This document shows positions 1 through 10,744 of a DNA stretch of 49,121 nucleotides, piece by piece. Both the position numbers and the translations under genes were made by a program. Where the stretch lies: positions 13,542,024 to 13,591,144 of the forward strand of contig CM022679.1 in the NCBI GenBank assembly GCA_012295275.1, written 5' to 3'. Below the pieces are notes generated by a model. It was given only the letters and a program-made list of their open reading frames with translations. It ran no database searches and was not told where the DNA came from. The number at the start of each line of letters is the position of its first letter. Position 1 is the first letter of the stretch. Origin of the DNA: Chrysomallon squamiferum. Taxonomy: Eukaryota > Mollusca > Gastropoda > Neomphalida > Peltospiridae.

Positions 1-82
1 GCTGCAGCTGATAATAATACTGCTGCTATTAGACATGCTATAGAAGATGATGTATAAAGGACCTCGTTATTCTCTGGAAGAT
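1..82 (-). CDS. TNFR-like receptor L1, transmembrane exon (partial)
   Basis: This is the 3'-most visible exon of receptor L1, cut by the window start. On the minus strand a pyrimidine-rich acceptor ending ATTTCAG precedes it. The phase-1 reading is LPENNEVLYT followed by a hydrophobic stretch (SSSIACLIAAVLLSAA), the beginning of a single-pass membrane helix. The homologous exon of receptor R (42035-42306) reads LPQNNEVLYTALFIACLIALVV and continues into a basic stop-transfer KRRR, so topology is extracellular N-terminus and cytoplasmic tail. The rest of the exon is off the window. The end of a homologous exon is found at 33884-33921, and only about 69 nt of the R exon is missing between the two pieces. 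The exon assignment is firm; receptor family membership is inferred from the CRD exon. Confidence 0.8.
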
Positions 83-360
83 CTGAAATACAATCAAAAT
101 AACTTTGTAACATCACCTTTAGAAAAAACTATAAATTTAGCCATTTTTATCAAGCAAACTCGACTGCTGCCTTAGTACGTATGCATATACAAACATACAC
201 ACATACATACATACAAACATACACACAAACACACACACATATTCACTGCCATAAAATATATACATACATTCATACATAGACATCCACACACACACACATA
301 CATATATAAATAATCACAAAAACATACATACAAGCAGACATACATGCATACATAAACACT

Positions 361-572
361 GCCGTAATACATACATACATACATACATACATACATACAC
401 ACGTACATACATACATACATACATACATACATACATACATACATACATACATACATACATACATACATACATACATACATACATACATACATACATACAT
501 ACATACATACATACATACATACATACATACATACATACATACATACATACATACATACATACATACATACAT
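361..572. repeat. (CATA)n microsatellite
   Basis: About 50 nearly perfect CATA units lie in the intron between the transmembrane exon and micro-exon 2. The same tract is mirrored at 41626-41705 in receptor R, where it is shorter. Cys/Met/Tyr/Val repeat ORFs across it are spurious. The intron otherwise holds CA/CATA low-complexity sequence (180-360) and the SINE that follows. Confidence 0.95.
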
Positions 573-584
573 CCTCATATTTAC

Positions 585-787
585 AGGGTTGTTGTATGGC
601 CGAACGGTAACGTCGTCTCCATTCGGAGTGCGAGCGAATGGGTGCCATACGTTCGAGTCTCGTCAGCGGCATCTGACGGGTTTGTGAGGTTGTGATTGAG
701 CTTTATCCTGCTGTGCCATTGCGTTTCCGAATATTGTCTATGTGCAAAGTCTATTCAGACGTACACAGAATATTCAAAATCCTAAAC
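585..787 (+). mobile_element. tRNA-derived SINE
   Basis: A roughly 200-bp body opens with a tRNA-like head. It has an A-box-like TGGCCGAACGGTAA at 597-610 and a B-box-like GTTCGAGTCTC about 50 nt later at 651. A non-tRNA body follows, ending TCAAAATCCTAAAC before a CATA-rich tail. The copies at 39622-39812 and 41406-41600 are in the opposite orientation. It is antisense to receptor L1 and intronic. The tRNA parent cannot be named; a true tRNA is unlikely because the acceptor stem does not pair and the element repeats. Confidence 0.75.
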
Positions 788-929
788 TACAAACATACAT
801 AATACATACATACAAACATACATAATACATACAAATATACGTACGTACGTGTATACATATATACATACATACATACATACACATACTCACAGATATGCAC
901 ACACAAGCATTAATAATAATAAGCCTTAC

Positions 930-956
930 TTTCTGTTCTCTGATTGCCAAGGAAAT
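930..956 (-). CDS. TNFR-like receptor L1, 27-nt micro-exon 2
   Basis: The micro-exon has acceptor AATTTCAG-type context (TTGTTTCAG on the minus strand) and donor AAA|GTAAGGC. It is exactly 27 nt and phase 1 at both ends. Joined to its neighbours it adds DFLGNQRTE to the extracellular stalk between the CRD and the membrane. The R counterpart at 41191-41217 encodes DFVGNQITE at the same length and phase. It is a duplicate of the micro-exon at 1734-1760. Conserved length, phase and splice sites in both paralogues support a real exon despite its size. Confidence 0.8.
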
Positions 957-1116
957 CTGAAACAAAAGCAAGAAATAAATATAATCTAGTGAAATAAACA
1001 CAGAGAAAAGTTGTTACGGTGTATAAAATGAGATCAAAAACACAAGAGTTGTAGCTGTAACTTTGTGAAGATCTGTGTATTTATTTATTTATTTGTTTAT
1101 TTGATTGTTTGTCTGT

Positions 1117-1171
<55 letters not shown>

Positions 1172-1506
1172 TTTGTTAAATAACAAGACACATAATAAAA
1201 ATGTTACAGTACTTTTATAAAATATAGTATCATTTAGCCTAGAAAGACCTGCTTTATAGAAACATTTTCAAACATACAAATAGCAAAAATATTTCGTATT
1301 AGAAACCTTTATAACTAATAAACACACACACACACACACACACACGTACACACACACACTCATTCACAAATATATAGCCAAAGGACCAATGCACCCTATA
1401 ATATACATTACATGATCAACTTTAAGTCAACTTGAATCCTTTGAGATTAACTTAGAAAATGTTTTTTTTAATGAAAATATTCCTATGCCTGTGTTTTTTA
1501 ATTCTT

Positions 1507-1510
<4 letters not shown>

Positions 1511-1559
<49 letters not shown>
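1511..1559. repeat. (CA)n microsatellite
   Basis: About 24 CA units lie inside the intron between the two micro-exons. A second CA/CAGA tract lies at 1634-1672. His/Thr and Val/Cys repeat ORFs here are artefacts. Confidence 0.95.
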
Positions 1560-1563
<4 letters not shown>

Positions 1564-1733
1564 TATACATATTACGTACATGCATTCATACATACATATA
1601 ACCACATAAACATACGTAGATATATAGACACATACACACACACACACACACACACAGACAGACACACACACAAGCTTAGATATACACACAATAACATTTA
1701 TAATTTTTTGGCTGTAATAATATTAAGCTTTAC

Positions 1734-1760
1734 CTGTCTTTGCCTGATTACCAAGGAAAG
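1734..1760 (-). CDS. TNFR-like receptor L1, 27-nt micro-exon 1
   Basis: The acceptor is TTTTGTTTCAG and the donor is ACAG|GTAAAGC on the minus strand. The micro-exon is 27 nt, phase 1 on both sides, and encodes (A)FLGNQAKT. It follows the CRD exon (FCK) and precedes the homologous nonapeptide DFLGNQRTE. The R copy at 40502-40528 reads AFLYNQTKT, which creates an Asn-Gln-Thr sequon that L1 lacks. Symmetric phase means either micro-exon can be skipped without shifting frame, giving a natural route to stalks of different length. Confidence 0.8.
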
Positions 1761-2344
1761 CTGAAACAAAACCAAAATACAAATATGATCTGTGGAATAA
1801 GCACAGAGAAAAGTTGCTACTCTGTATAAAATGAGATTAAAAACAAAAAACTTGTAACAGTGAAAATCTTTGTGTTTATTTGTTTGTTTGTTTATTTATT
1901 TATTTACCTACTTATTTATTTATTTGTTTGTTTAATTGTTTGTTTCGTGGATTGTCTGTTTCTTTCTTTCTTTCTTTCTTTCTTTATTTATTTATTTGTC
2001 AAATAATAAGACACATAAAAAAATCGTGACAGTAGTGTTATAAAATATAGTATCATCTAGCCTAGAAAGACTTGCATTATAGAAACATTTTAAAACATAC
2101 ACATAGCAAAAATATTTCTTATTAGAAACCTTTATACACATACTCATGCATAAATATTCAAAAACATACATGCGGATACTAACACACAAAGGACACACCC
2201 ACACATATACATACAACAAAACACATACACACACACTCACATACATACATACACACAACTGCATACAGAAACACACACAAACATACATGCAACTAAACAT
2301 ACACACACAAACTCACATACATACATACATACACATCTACCTAC

Positions 2345-2620
2345 CTTTACAGAAACGAGTACACTGTTTAGGGAAATCCAAACGCATTGTGAAGCACAAA
2401 TCACTGATGTCTTTGCAGTAATAGCACCTGTTGTCTTCAGGAACATAATACTGTTCTAGCTCATCACATTTTTCAGGGTCAAATCCAAACGTTTTTCCAG
2501 CTGTCATCTTGTCTCTGTCTGTTGGAAGGCTGGCAACTTGACTTTGACATATGGCTACTGAAAATGCTCCTAATAACAGGACAGACATCAGCAACAGATT
2601 CTGTCTTCCATTTTGATGGA
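2345..2620 (-). CDS. TNFR-like receptor L1, signal peptide and cysteine-rich domain exon
   Basis: This exon encodes the ligand-binding part of a small cell-surface receptor. The minus strand has acceptor CATTTTCCAG and donor TGTAAAG|GTAGG. Spliced to exon 1 (ATG CCT CCA G) it starts MPPVHQNGRQN, followed by a hydrophobic core LLLMSVLLLGAFSVAIC and a likely cleavage site near CQSQVA. The mature part has a six-cysteine module beginning CDELEQYYVPEDNRC and ending QCTRFCKG. The spacing (Cys, Tyr-Tyr, Cys-x-x-Cys, Cys, Cys, Phe-Cys) resembles the single CRD of BCMA/TACI-type TNF receptors. One CRD, a short stalk and a membrane helix also fit that group. Paralogue R (40089-40265) is clearly homologous. 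The TNFR assignment rests on pattern only; a novel Cys-rich receptor is the alternative. Confidence 0.8.
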
Positions 2621-2805
2621 CTGGAAAATGTTAGTTCATTGTTGGTCTTTGGGGAAATAAATATTCTATAATCCCCTTCTGTTTTTTCATTTTGCTATCA
2701 CTTATTTATTTTTATCATTCTTTCTGTATTTATTTATTTATTTACTTATTCATTAATTTATTAATTTATTATTATTATTATTCATATTATTATTATTATT
2801 ATTCA

Positions 2806-2837
<32 letters not shown>

Positions 2838-2969
2838 ATTTATTGATTTTTTCTATTTTTAAAAAGTTTCTTTAGAAAACATAGAAAATATTATTTTGCC
2901 GTGTCATTATTTACCCTAGATATTAATTGTAAAATTTACTCTTATCTTGACGGAATAAATTAATAATAC

Positions 2970-2979
2970 CTGGAGGCAT
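2970..2979 (-). CDS. TNFR-like receptor L1, exon 1 coding end
   Basis: The start ATG is in the context CCGACATGCC (purine at -3). Four codons begin before the donor CCAG|GTATTA. This leaves phase 1, which joins exactly to the exon-2 acceptor at 2620 and yields an uninterrupted signal peptide. The 5' UTR probably extends to about 3012. The position of this ATG lines up with the TTG that opens the 88-nt exon-like segments of the neighbouring array. I chose this start because the ATG inside exon 2 (2588) would drop the N-terminal part without any upstream stop requiring it. Confidence 0.65.
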
Positions 2980-3011
2980 GTCGGTAGTGACGGTATTTTC
3001 AGATTTATCTA

Positions 3012-3060
3012 AAAAGAAAAGAATCGCATGTCTCGTAAATGATATAAATTTCTAAGTTAA
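3012..3060 (-). promoter_or_regulatory. Candidate core promoter of receptor L1
   Basis: A TATA-like TTTATATC lies at 3041-3049 (minus strand), about 65 nt upstream of the exon-1 ATG. It is followed by ATTTACGAGACATGCG, the diverged equivalent of the array motif ATCGCTTACGCGACACGTG (E-box CACGTG). In L1 the E-box has decayed to CATGCG. Placement and homology to more than ten array copies support a promoter. No transcription evidence is available. Confidence 0.5.
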
Positions 3061-4319
3061 AAATAAATCCATATCGCAAATTATAATTTTTATCTTTTAC
3101 ATTTTTTTTTAATAGATATTAATTATTATTATTATTTCTATATTTTATTTCTTTATTTCTTTATTTATATTACTTCTTAATTATATATATATATATATAT
3201 ATCATAAGTTCTGTAAATTAATCACAAAGTATAAAAAATTCAAAAGCTTGTTTTTTTTATCCTTTTTTTTTTTTCGTTTCTTATTAATTATAAAATAATA
3301 TCACAGAGATATTATTTTGCAACATATTCAGTACATGAGCATAAGTTAACAAATGATGGTTTTAGAAAATTGTTAAATTAAAAATATACTATAAATAAAT
3401 AAATAAATAAAATATTGCAATAATAGCAATAATAATAATAAACATCTAAAAAAAAATAAAAAATATAGGAAGAAAGAAATAAAGAAAAGAAAATACAGCT
3501 TCGGGGCAGATAACTTTGATTACTCATATGTACATTTTCATATAATTTGAATAAAATAAAATAAATTAAAATTAAAATTAAGATTAAATAAAATTAAAAT
3601 ATATAACAAAATGATTCAAAATAAAATAAAAAATATGTTAACAAAATAAAATATAATAATCTGTCCTATACTGCTCAATTTTTTCGTCATAAATTTTGGT
3701 TTTCCATTTCTATTTTTAAAGTAGAGCCTGGATAAGAAATTAGAGGAGGAAAATAGTTATGTCGTTAACAAACTTATGGGAGGGTTGAGAGACTATAGTA
3801 TCACCGATTTTCCTGTATAACATGCAATATTGCTTTCTCATAGATAGATAGATAGATAGATTTGAATTGTTTGCTCACAATTCTCATTTTTTGTTGATGA
3901 AGTTCATTACTACTGTTGCTGCTACTACTATAACTACCACTACCACTACTTTTACTGATGCTGCTGCCATCATCACTTCCATTATTTATTTTTTACTTTA
4001 AATATTATTACTCTTATTCTTCTTCTGTTGTTGTTGTTGTTGTTTTCTTTTCTTTTATTAATTAATTTATTGATGCTTTCGTCAATTAATGATTTCCTTT
4101 ACATGTAGTTTATAGAAATTATAATCTATCTTTGGTGATTAGAAAAATGTAGAATAAATATATTCTTTTTACTTCCATGTTACGTTTTTGCAGTCCAGTG
4201 TTAATTTGTAACGAAGTATATCAACAAAAGAGGAAAAATAAAAAATGCTATTAGTCCGCCATATACGCGATGATGTTACTACATCAGATGTGATTAGTTA
4301 AAATGGCGGCGTTCAGATG

Positions 4320-4830
4320 TATTGTTTTATATTGTTTTTACTGAAGAGAAGTTGCCTAAAACAATAAGTTAATAATAACTTGATATCTCTTCTCCTTTAT
4401 CCGCTGTTTTAGTATATTTTTAGTTTCATCAATTTCTGTAGTTATATACAAAGCTCTTGTAAAGGATGTTTACTAAAGGTGGGTGAAAAAATAATATAAG
4501 AGATCTAGTGATACAAATTTTATTTTATTTGAATAAATTAATATTTCTGTAACAATCCTTGAAAGTAAGATTATTTTTGTAATGCATATTAAATATTTAA
4601 TAACATAATGGGAAGCAAAAATTAGCTAGAAATCTGATATCAAAGATACATGTATCTCCTTCAAATTCTAGATACGCACCTAGTGGAGCAGTGGGTGGAC
4701 TAATAATAGACTTACAGGTTGATTCGCAAACAAGGACTGACACTGACAAACGTTTCCTTATTCTTACATCGTAAAAAGTTGATCGAAAGATAATTATTAT
4801 TAGTTTCACTTCCATCTCTTTTTTCTTTAT
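4320..4830 (-). repeat. Array segment D, copy 1
   Basis: This roughly 500-bp block is present only in some units (here, about 15930-16400, and inverted at about 35000-35460). It holds a 72-codon ORF (4597-4815) containing SVLVCESTCKSI and LGAYLEFEGDTC, open in all three copies. A strong donor-like CAACCT|GTAAGT lies inside at about 4708. Function unknown. It may be an exon remnant from the same locus, but I find no match to the receptor CRD. Confidence 0.5.
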
Positions 4831-5009
4831 CTTTTCTATTATTATTATTATTATTATGATTATTATGATTATTATTATTATTATTATTATTGTTAAACTT
4901 TGATATAAAACACCGTTCGCCTATCAAAAGAATAATATAAGTAAAAATAATTTTATCAAACCAGTTATCAGACCCACAGGTACGCTTTAATAGTTAACAT
5001 TTGTGTTGT

Positions 5010-5125
5010 TACAGGTTTAACCTCACTGTGCCCGCAGTCAGACATACGCCTAAAGCAAATGTTCCTCTTGACATGGCAGTAAACTGCAACAGAATATGCT
5101 GATTCCATCTCCCATTTTGTAAGAG
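5010..5125 (-). pseudogene. Exon-2-like segment, array copy 1
   Basis: This segment is homologous to the signal-peptide half of receptor exon 2. The acceptor is mutated (ACACTC instead of ACAGTC). The reading keeps NGRWNQH-type residues. The CRD half is absent. Confidence 0.55.
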
Positions 5126-5490
5126 TGTAAAATGTTAATGCATTGTTGGTCTTTTGGAAAATAAACTATACTGTAATCCCCTACTGTTTTATCATTTGCT
5201 ATCCTTGATTGCTTAAGTAATATATAAAATAATATAATATATGGTGACCCCATACGTCATTATATGAAGTAAGAGATTACAAAGAAACAATAGTACACTA
5301 TTAAAGATCATGATAAGCGACCAATTTATTTATTTAATATATTCAGTACAATTTATATTTATAAAAGATATTTTTTATTTACATATTTTATTATTGTTTA
5401 TTTAATTTATTAATTTATGTATTATTATTATTAATATTATTTATTTATTTATTTTTTATTGTTTTTAATTTTATTATTATTATTTTTTTA

Positions 5491-6560
5491 ATTTCTTTCG
5501 AAAATATACAAAACGTTATTTTGCCATGTCATTATTTACCTTAGATATTCTCACAACGTTCATATTTCGTAACACATTATACAGACAGTATGCAGGTAAT
5601 TAATTCTATACAATATTTTTAATAATTTACAGGTGACACTCGATTCCGTAGAGCAATAGAGTTAATACAAAAGTCTGGAAAATCGTGAATCTAAATATTA
5701 ACCCTCAAATTTACCAAAACATTAAACTTAAGAACACATAACATCTACTTAATACGGTAATATAATAATATAAGAACAACATACAGACAAAAACAAATTA
5801 AACAAATTTCATACGGTATATGTTAAGAAAAAGGAAGGAATAAAAATATAGACTAGGTTGGGTATAGTTATAGGTGAATTGTAAAAGGTATTCTTACCTT
5901 GATGGAAATTGGATTCAGAAGGGGCTGTCGCGATCGTATAGTTGAACACAGAATAACTTAATAGTACGTAGAGGCAAGGTTTCAAGCGGGAAATGACGTG
6001 TATTCAGCTTTATTCAGACAAAATAATCACGTGTCGCGTAAGCGATATAAATAGTTCTATTCTCCAAATTAAAAGTAAATCCGTACCGAAAATTGCACGT
6101 CTTTATTTTAGTTTATTTTTATTTTTATTTATTTATTTATTATTTTGTATTTTATTGTTACTCTTTTAATTTCTTTCGAAAATATAGAAAAAGTTATTTT
6201 GCCGTGTCATTATTTACCTTAGACATTCTGACAACGTTCATATTTCGTAGACAGATTTTACAGAAAGTATGCAGCTAATTAATTCTATACAATATTTTTA
6301 ATAATTTACAGGTGGCACTCGATTTCATAGAGCGATAGAGTTAATACAAAAGTCGGTGAAATCGCGAATCTAAACAAAAACACTCAAATTTACCAAAACA
6401 TTAAACTTAAGACACATAACGTTTATTTAATACGGTAATATAATAATATAAGAACAATATACAGACAAAAACAAATTAAACAAATTTCATACGGTATATG
6501 TTAAGAAAAAGGAATTTCCAAATTAATAGTAAATCCATACCGGAAATTATATGACTCTAT
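5491..6560 (-). repeat. 680-bp sub-repeat block I (two copies)
   Basis: Copies begin at the TTTCTTTCGAAAATATA landmark at about 5493 and 6171. The first contains the exon-1-like segment 5898-5985 and the TATA/E-box at about 6030-6050. In the second, sequence jumps from AAGAAAAAGGA to ATTTCCAAATTAATAG near 6513, deleting its exon-1-like segment and promoter. From about 6560 to 7410 the upstream AT-rich block and (TAGA)n follow. Confidence 0.8.
5898..5985 (-). pseudogene. 88-nt exon-1-like segment, copy 1
   Basis: The segment runs from TTG to a donor CAAG|GTAAGAA, 88 nt, open, phase 1. It encodes a signal-peptide-like LKPCLYVLLSYSVFN and ends SNFHQ. No ATG precedes it, and an in-frame TGA lies seven codons upstream. 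A TATA-like TATTTATATC and E-box CACGTG sit upstream at about 6030-6052. Confidence 0.5.
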
Positions 6561-7317
6561 TTTAATTTGTTATTATTATTATTAATTTTTTAAAGTTTAA
6601 TTATTATTATTATTGCTTCTTCAAGTTAATCCCAAAGTACATAAAATAAAGACGAAGCATTCAAGAAGCCTTTTTTTCTCTCTCCCCTTTTTCTCTTGTT
6701 TTAATTATAAAATAATGGCATAGCGATATTGCTTTGTAAAATATTCAGTACTTGAACATAAGTTAACAAATGATGGATTTATATCAAAATTGTTAAATTA
6801 AAAATAGATAAATAGATAAAATATTGCAATAATAACATAATAATAATAATAATAAACATCTAAAAAGATTACAAAACGTTACAATAAAAATAACAAATAA
6901 ATAAATAAGAAAGAAAGAAGGAAAGAAAGAAGGAAAAGAAAGCCTGTCATTGCATCTGCAAATAGAGCTACGGGACAGGTAACATTGATTACATATGATT
7001 ACACATTTTCTTATGATTTAAAATAAAATGAAATAAAATTAAATTAAATAAAAATAAATAATAAATAATAAATAATAAAATGATTCAAAATAAAATAGAA
7101 ATATGTTTATAAAACAGAATATAATAATATGTCCTATACCGCTCAATTTTCGGACATAAATTTTGGTTTTCCATTTCTATTTTTAAAATAGAGGCTGGAT
7201 AAGAAATTAGAGGAGGAAAATAGTTATGTCGTTAACAAACTTATGAGAGGCTTGAGAGACTATAGTATCACCGATTTTCCTGCATAACATGCAATATTGC
7301 TTTTTCATAGATAGATA

Positions 7318-7414
7318 GATAGATACATAGATAGACAGACAGATAGACAGATAGATACATACATACATACATAGATATATAGATAGATAGAGAGATACAT
7401 ACATACATACACAC
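7318..7414. repeat. (TAGA)n/(CATA)n microsatellite
   Basis: A compound tetranucleotide tract in the upstream block of the unit. Equivalent tracts lie at 3841, 12297, 14503, 17840, 19640 and 23200, and as (TATC)n on contig B at 35718 and 35960. Confidence 0.9.
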
Positions 7415-7734
7415 ATTTGAATTGTTTCCTCACTATAAATATATTCTTTATACTTCCAAGTTACGTTTTTGCAGTCCAGTGTTAATTTGTAACGAGTTAT
7501 ATCAACAAAAGAAAAAAAAAAACTGCTATTAGTCCGCCATACATATATATATATATATATATATTATTATTATTATTATTATTATTTTTTTATTATTTTT
7601 ATTATCATTATTTTTTTTAAACTTTGCTATTAAAGACCGTTCGCCTATCAAAACATTAGTGTAAGTATAAATAATTTTATCAGACCCTTTATCAGACCCA
7701 CAGGTAAGCTTCAATAGTTTACACTTGTGTTGTT

Positions 7735-7822
7735 ACAGGTTTAACCTCACTGTGCCCGCATCCTCTTGACATGTTAGTAAACTGCAACAGAATATGCTGA
7801 TTTCATCTCCCATTTTGTTAGA
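7735..7822 (-). pseudogene. Exon-2-like segment, array copy 2
   Basis: The acceptor TTTTACAG is retained, but sequence between the CATGT-like and GCGGGCACAG landmarks is shortened. This removes the residues that align with GAFSVAIC of the receptor. The copy at 20339 shares the same deletion, so the two units are recent duplicates of one another. Confidence 0.5.
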
Positions 7823-8114
7823 CTGTAAAATGTTAATCCATTGTTGGTCTTTTGTAAAATAAACTATACTGTAATCCCCTACTGTTTTATCATTTGCTAT
7901 CCTTCATTGCTTAAGTAATATATAACAATTGGTTCGGGCACAGTGAGGTGACCCCATACGTCATTGTACGAAATAAGATATTACAAAGAAACAATACACT
8001 ATTAAATATCAAGATAAGCGACCAATTTATTTATTTAATATATTCAGTACAATTTATATTTATAAAGTATATTTTTTAAATATATATTATTGTTTATTTA
8101 ATTTATATATTTAT

Positions 8115-8184
<70 letters not shown>

Positions 8185-8671
8185 CTTTTTTATTTATTTA
8201 TTTGTATTTGTATCTGTATTTTTATTTTTATTTTTAGTTGATTGATTTTTTCTATTTTTTAAATCTCTTTCGAAAATATAAAAAAAGTTATTTTACCATG
8301 TTATTATTTACCTTAGATATTCTCACAACGTTCATATTTCGTAGACAGATTATACAATCAGTCTACAGGTAATTAATTATATACAATTCTTTTAATAATT
8401 TACAGGTGACACTCGATTTCGTAGAGCAATACAGTTAATACAGAAGTCTGGGAAATCGCGAATCTAAATGTTAACCCTCAAATTTACCAAAACATTAAAC
8501 TTAAGAACACGTAACATTTATTTAATACGGTAATATAATAATATAAAAACAATATACAGACAAAAACAAATTAAACAAATTTCATACAATGTATATTAAG
8601 AAAAAGGAACAGTAGAAAAATGTAGACTACGTTGGGTATACTTATGGGTGAATTGTAAAATGTATTCTTAC

Positions 8672-8759
8672 TTTGATGGAAATTGGATTGAGAAAGGGCT
8701 GCCTCAATCGTGTAGTTCAACACAGAATAAGTTAATAGTACGCAGAGGTAAGGTTTCAA
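8672..8759 (-). pseudogene. 88-nt exon-1-like segment, copy 2
   Basis: Exactly 88 nt and open (LKPYLCVLLTYSVLN, ending SNFHQ). The donor is CAAA|GTAAGAA. The upstream E-box is altered to CACGTCA, while the TATA-like motif is intact. Confidence 0.5.
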
Positions 8760-9352
8760 GCGGAAAAGGACGTGTGTTCAGCTTTATTCAGACAAAATAA
8801 TGACGTGTCGCGTAAGCGATATAAATAGTTCTATTTTCCAAATTAAAAGTAAATCCATACCGGAAATTATATGTCTTTATTTTATTTTTATTTTTATTTT
8901 TATTTTTATTTATTTATTATTTTTTATTTTTTTATTACTCTTTTAATTTCTTTCGAAAATATAGAAAACGTTATTTTGCCGTGTCATTATTTACCTTAGA
9001 TATTCTCACAACGTTCATATTTCGTAGACAGATTTTACATAAAGTATGCAGCTAATTAATTCTATACAATATTTTTAATAATTTACAGTTGACACCCGAT
9101 TTCATAGAGCAAAAGAGTTAATACAAAAGTCTGTGAAATCGCGAATATAAATATTAACCCTCAAATTTACCAAAACAGTAAAATTAAGAACACATACATT
9201 TATTTAATACGGTAATATAATAATATAAGAACAATATACAGACAAAAACAAATTAAACAAATTTCATACGATATATGTTAAGAAAAAGGAAGGAATGAAA
9301 ATGTAGACGAGGTTGGGTATAGTTATAGGTGAATTGTAAATTGTATTCTTAC

Positions 9353-9440
9353 CTTGATGGAAATTGGATTGAGATAGGACTGCCGCAATCGTGTAGTTGA
9401 ACACAGAATAAGTTAGTAGTGCGTAGTGGCAAGGTTTCAA
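9353..9440 (-). pseudogene. 88-nt exon-1-like segment, copy 3
   Basis: Exactly 88 nt and open (LKPCHYALLTYSVFN, ending SNFHQ), with donor CAAG|GTAAGAA and a TATA-like motif upstream. It differs from copy 2 by several amino-acid changes but no indel. Confidence 0.5.
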
Positions 9441-10198
9441 GCGGAAAATGACGTGTGTTCAGCTTTATTCAGACAAAATAATGACGTGTCGCGTAAGCGA
9501 TATAAATAGTTCTATTTTCCAAATTAAAAGTAAATCCATACCGGAAATTATGTCTTTATTTTATTTTATTTTTATTTTTATTTATTTATTTATTATTTTG
9601 TATTTTATTATTACTCTTTTAATTTCTTTCGAAAATATAGAAAACGTTATTTTGCCGTGTCATTATTTAACTCAGATATTCTCAGAACGTTCATAATTCG
9701 TAGACACATTATACAGACAGTATGCAGGTAATTAATTCTATACAATATTTTTAATAATTTACATGTGACACTCTATTTCATAGAGCAATAGAGTTAATAC
9801 AAAAGTTTGGGAAATCGCGAATCTAAATATTAATCCTCAAATTTACCAAACCATTAAATTTTAGAACACATAACATCTATTTAATACGGTAATATAATAA
9901 TCTAAGAACGATATACAGACAAAAATGAATTAAACAAATTTCATACGGTATATGTTGAGAAAAAGGAACAGTAGAAAAATCTAGGCTAGGTTCGGTATAG
10001 TTATGAGTGAATTGTAAAATGTATTCTTTCTGGATGGAAATTGGATTGAGGAGGGCTGTCGCGATCGAATAGTTGAACACACAATAACTTGATAGTACGT
10101 AGAGGCAAGGTTTCAAGCGGGAAATGACGTGTGTTCAGATTTATTCAGACTAAATAATCACGTGTCGCGTAAGCGATATAAACAGTTCTATTTTGAAA

Positions 10199-10244
10199 TT
10201 AAAAAAAAAAAAAAAAAAAAAAAATTTTTTTTTTTTTTTTTTTT
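10199..10244. repeat. Poly(A)-poly(T) perfect inverted repeat
   Basis: A run of more than 20 A is directly followed by about 20 T, a perfect hairpin-forming palindrome. It replaces the segment that in sister copies reads AGTAAATCCATACCGG through the (TTTTA)n spacer. Confidence 0.9.
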
Positions 10245-10656
10245 AATTTCTTTTGAAAACATACAAGACATTATTTTGCAATGTCATTATTTACCTTAGA
10301 TATTCTCACAACGTTCATATTTCGTATACAGATTTTTCAAACACTATGCAGGTAATTAATTCTATACAATATTTTTTTAATAATTTACAGGTGACACTCT
10401 ATTTTATAGAGCAATAGAGTTAATACAAAAGTCTGGGAAATCGATTCTATAAATATTAACCCTCAAATTTACCAAAACATTAAACTTTAGAACACATAAC
10501 ATCTATTTAATACGGTAATATAATAATCTAAGAAGAGTATACAGAAGAAAACAAATTAAACAAATTTCATACGGTATATGTTAAGAAAAAGGAACAGTAG
10601 AAAAATGTAGACTACGTTGGGTATACTTCTGGGTGAATTTTGAAATGCATTCTTAC

Positions 10657-10744
10657 CTTGATGGGAATTGGATTGAGAAAGGACTGCCTCAATCGTGTAG
10701 TTCAACACAGAATAAGTTAATAGTACGCAGAGGTAAGGTTTCAA
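10657..10744 (-). pseudogene. 88-nt exon-1-like segment, copy 4
   Basis: Exactly 88 nt and open (LKPYLCVLLTYSVLN, ending SNSHQ). The donor is CAAG|GTAAGAA. The E-box CACGTG and TATA-like motif are present upstream. Confidence 0.5.

Larger units (their letters stand above)
900..2145. repeat. Intragenic tandem duplication carrying the two micro-exons
   Basis: Two direct units, roughly 900-1340 and 1720-2145, share the same order. Each has a 27-nt micro-exon, then AAGCACAGAGAAAAGTTG-type sequence, a (TTTA)n tract, and a block with ATAGTATCATYTAGCCTAGA leading to AGAAACCTTTATA. Both units also occur in receptor R (about 40400-40600 and 40840-41230), so the duplication predates the split of the paralogues. 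It is how the receptor gained a second stalk micro-exon. Confidence 0.85.

Noticed and set aside
585-660. Functional tRNA gene
   Set aside because: A/B-box-like motifs are present but stems do not pair well, and the unit continues into a SINE body found three times.
172-672. Met-Tyr-Val-Cys repeat ORFs (also at 41608-41967 and 39742-39975)
   Set aside because: Pure translation of CATA/TATG microsatellites and the SINE; no splice or composition support.
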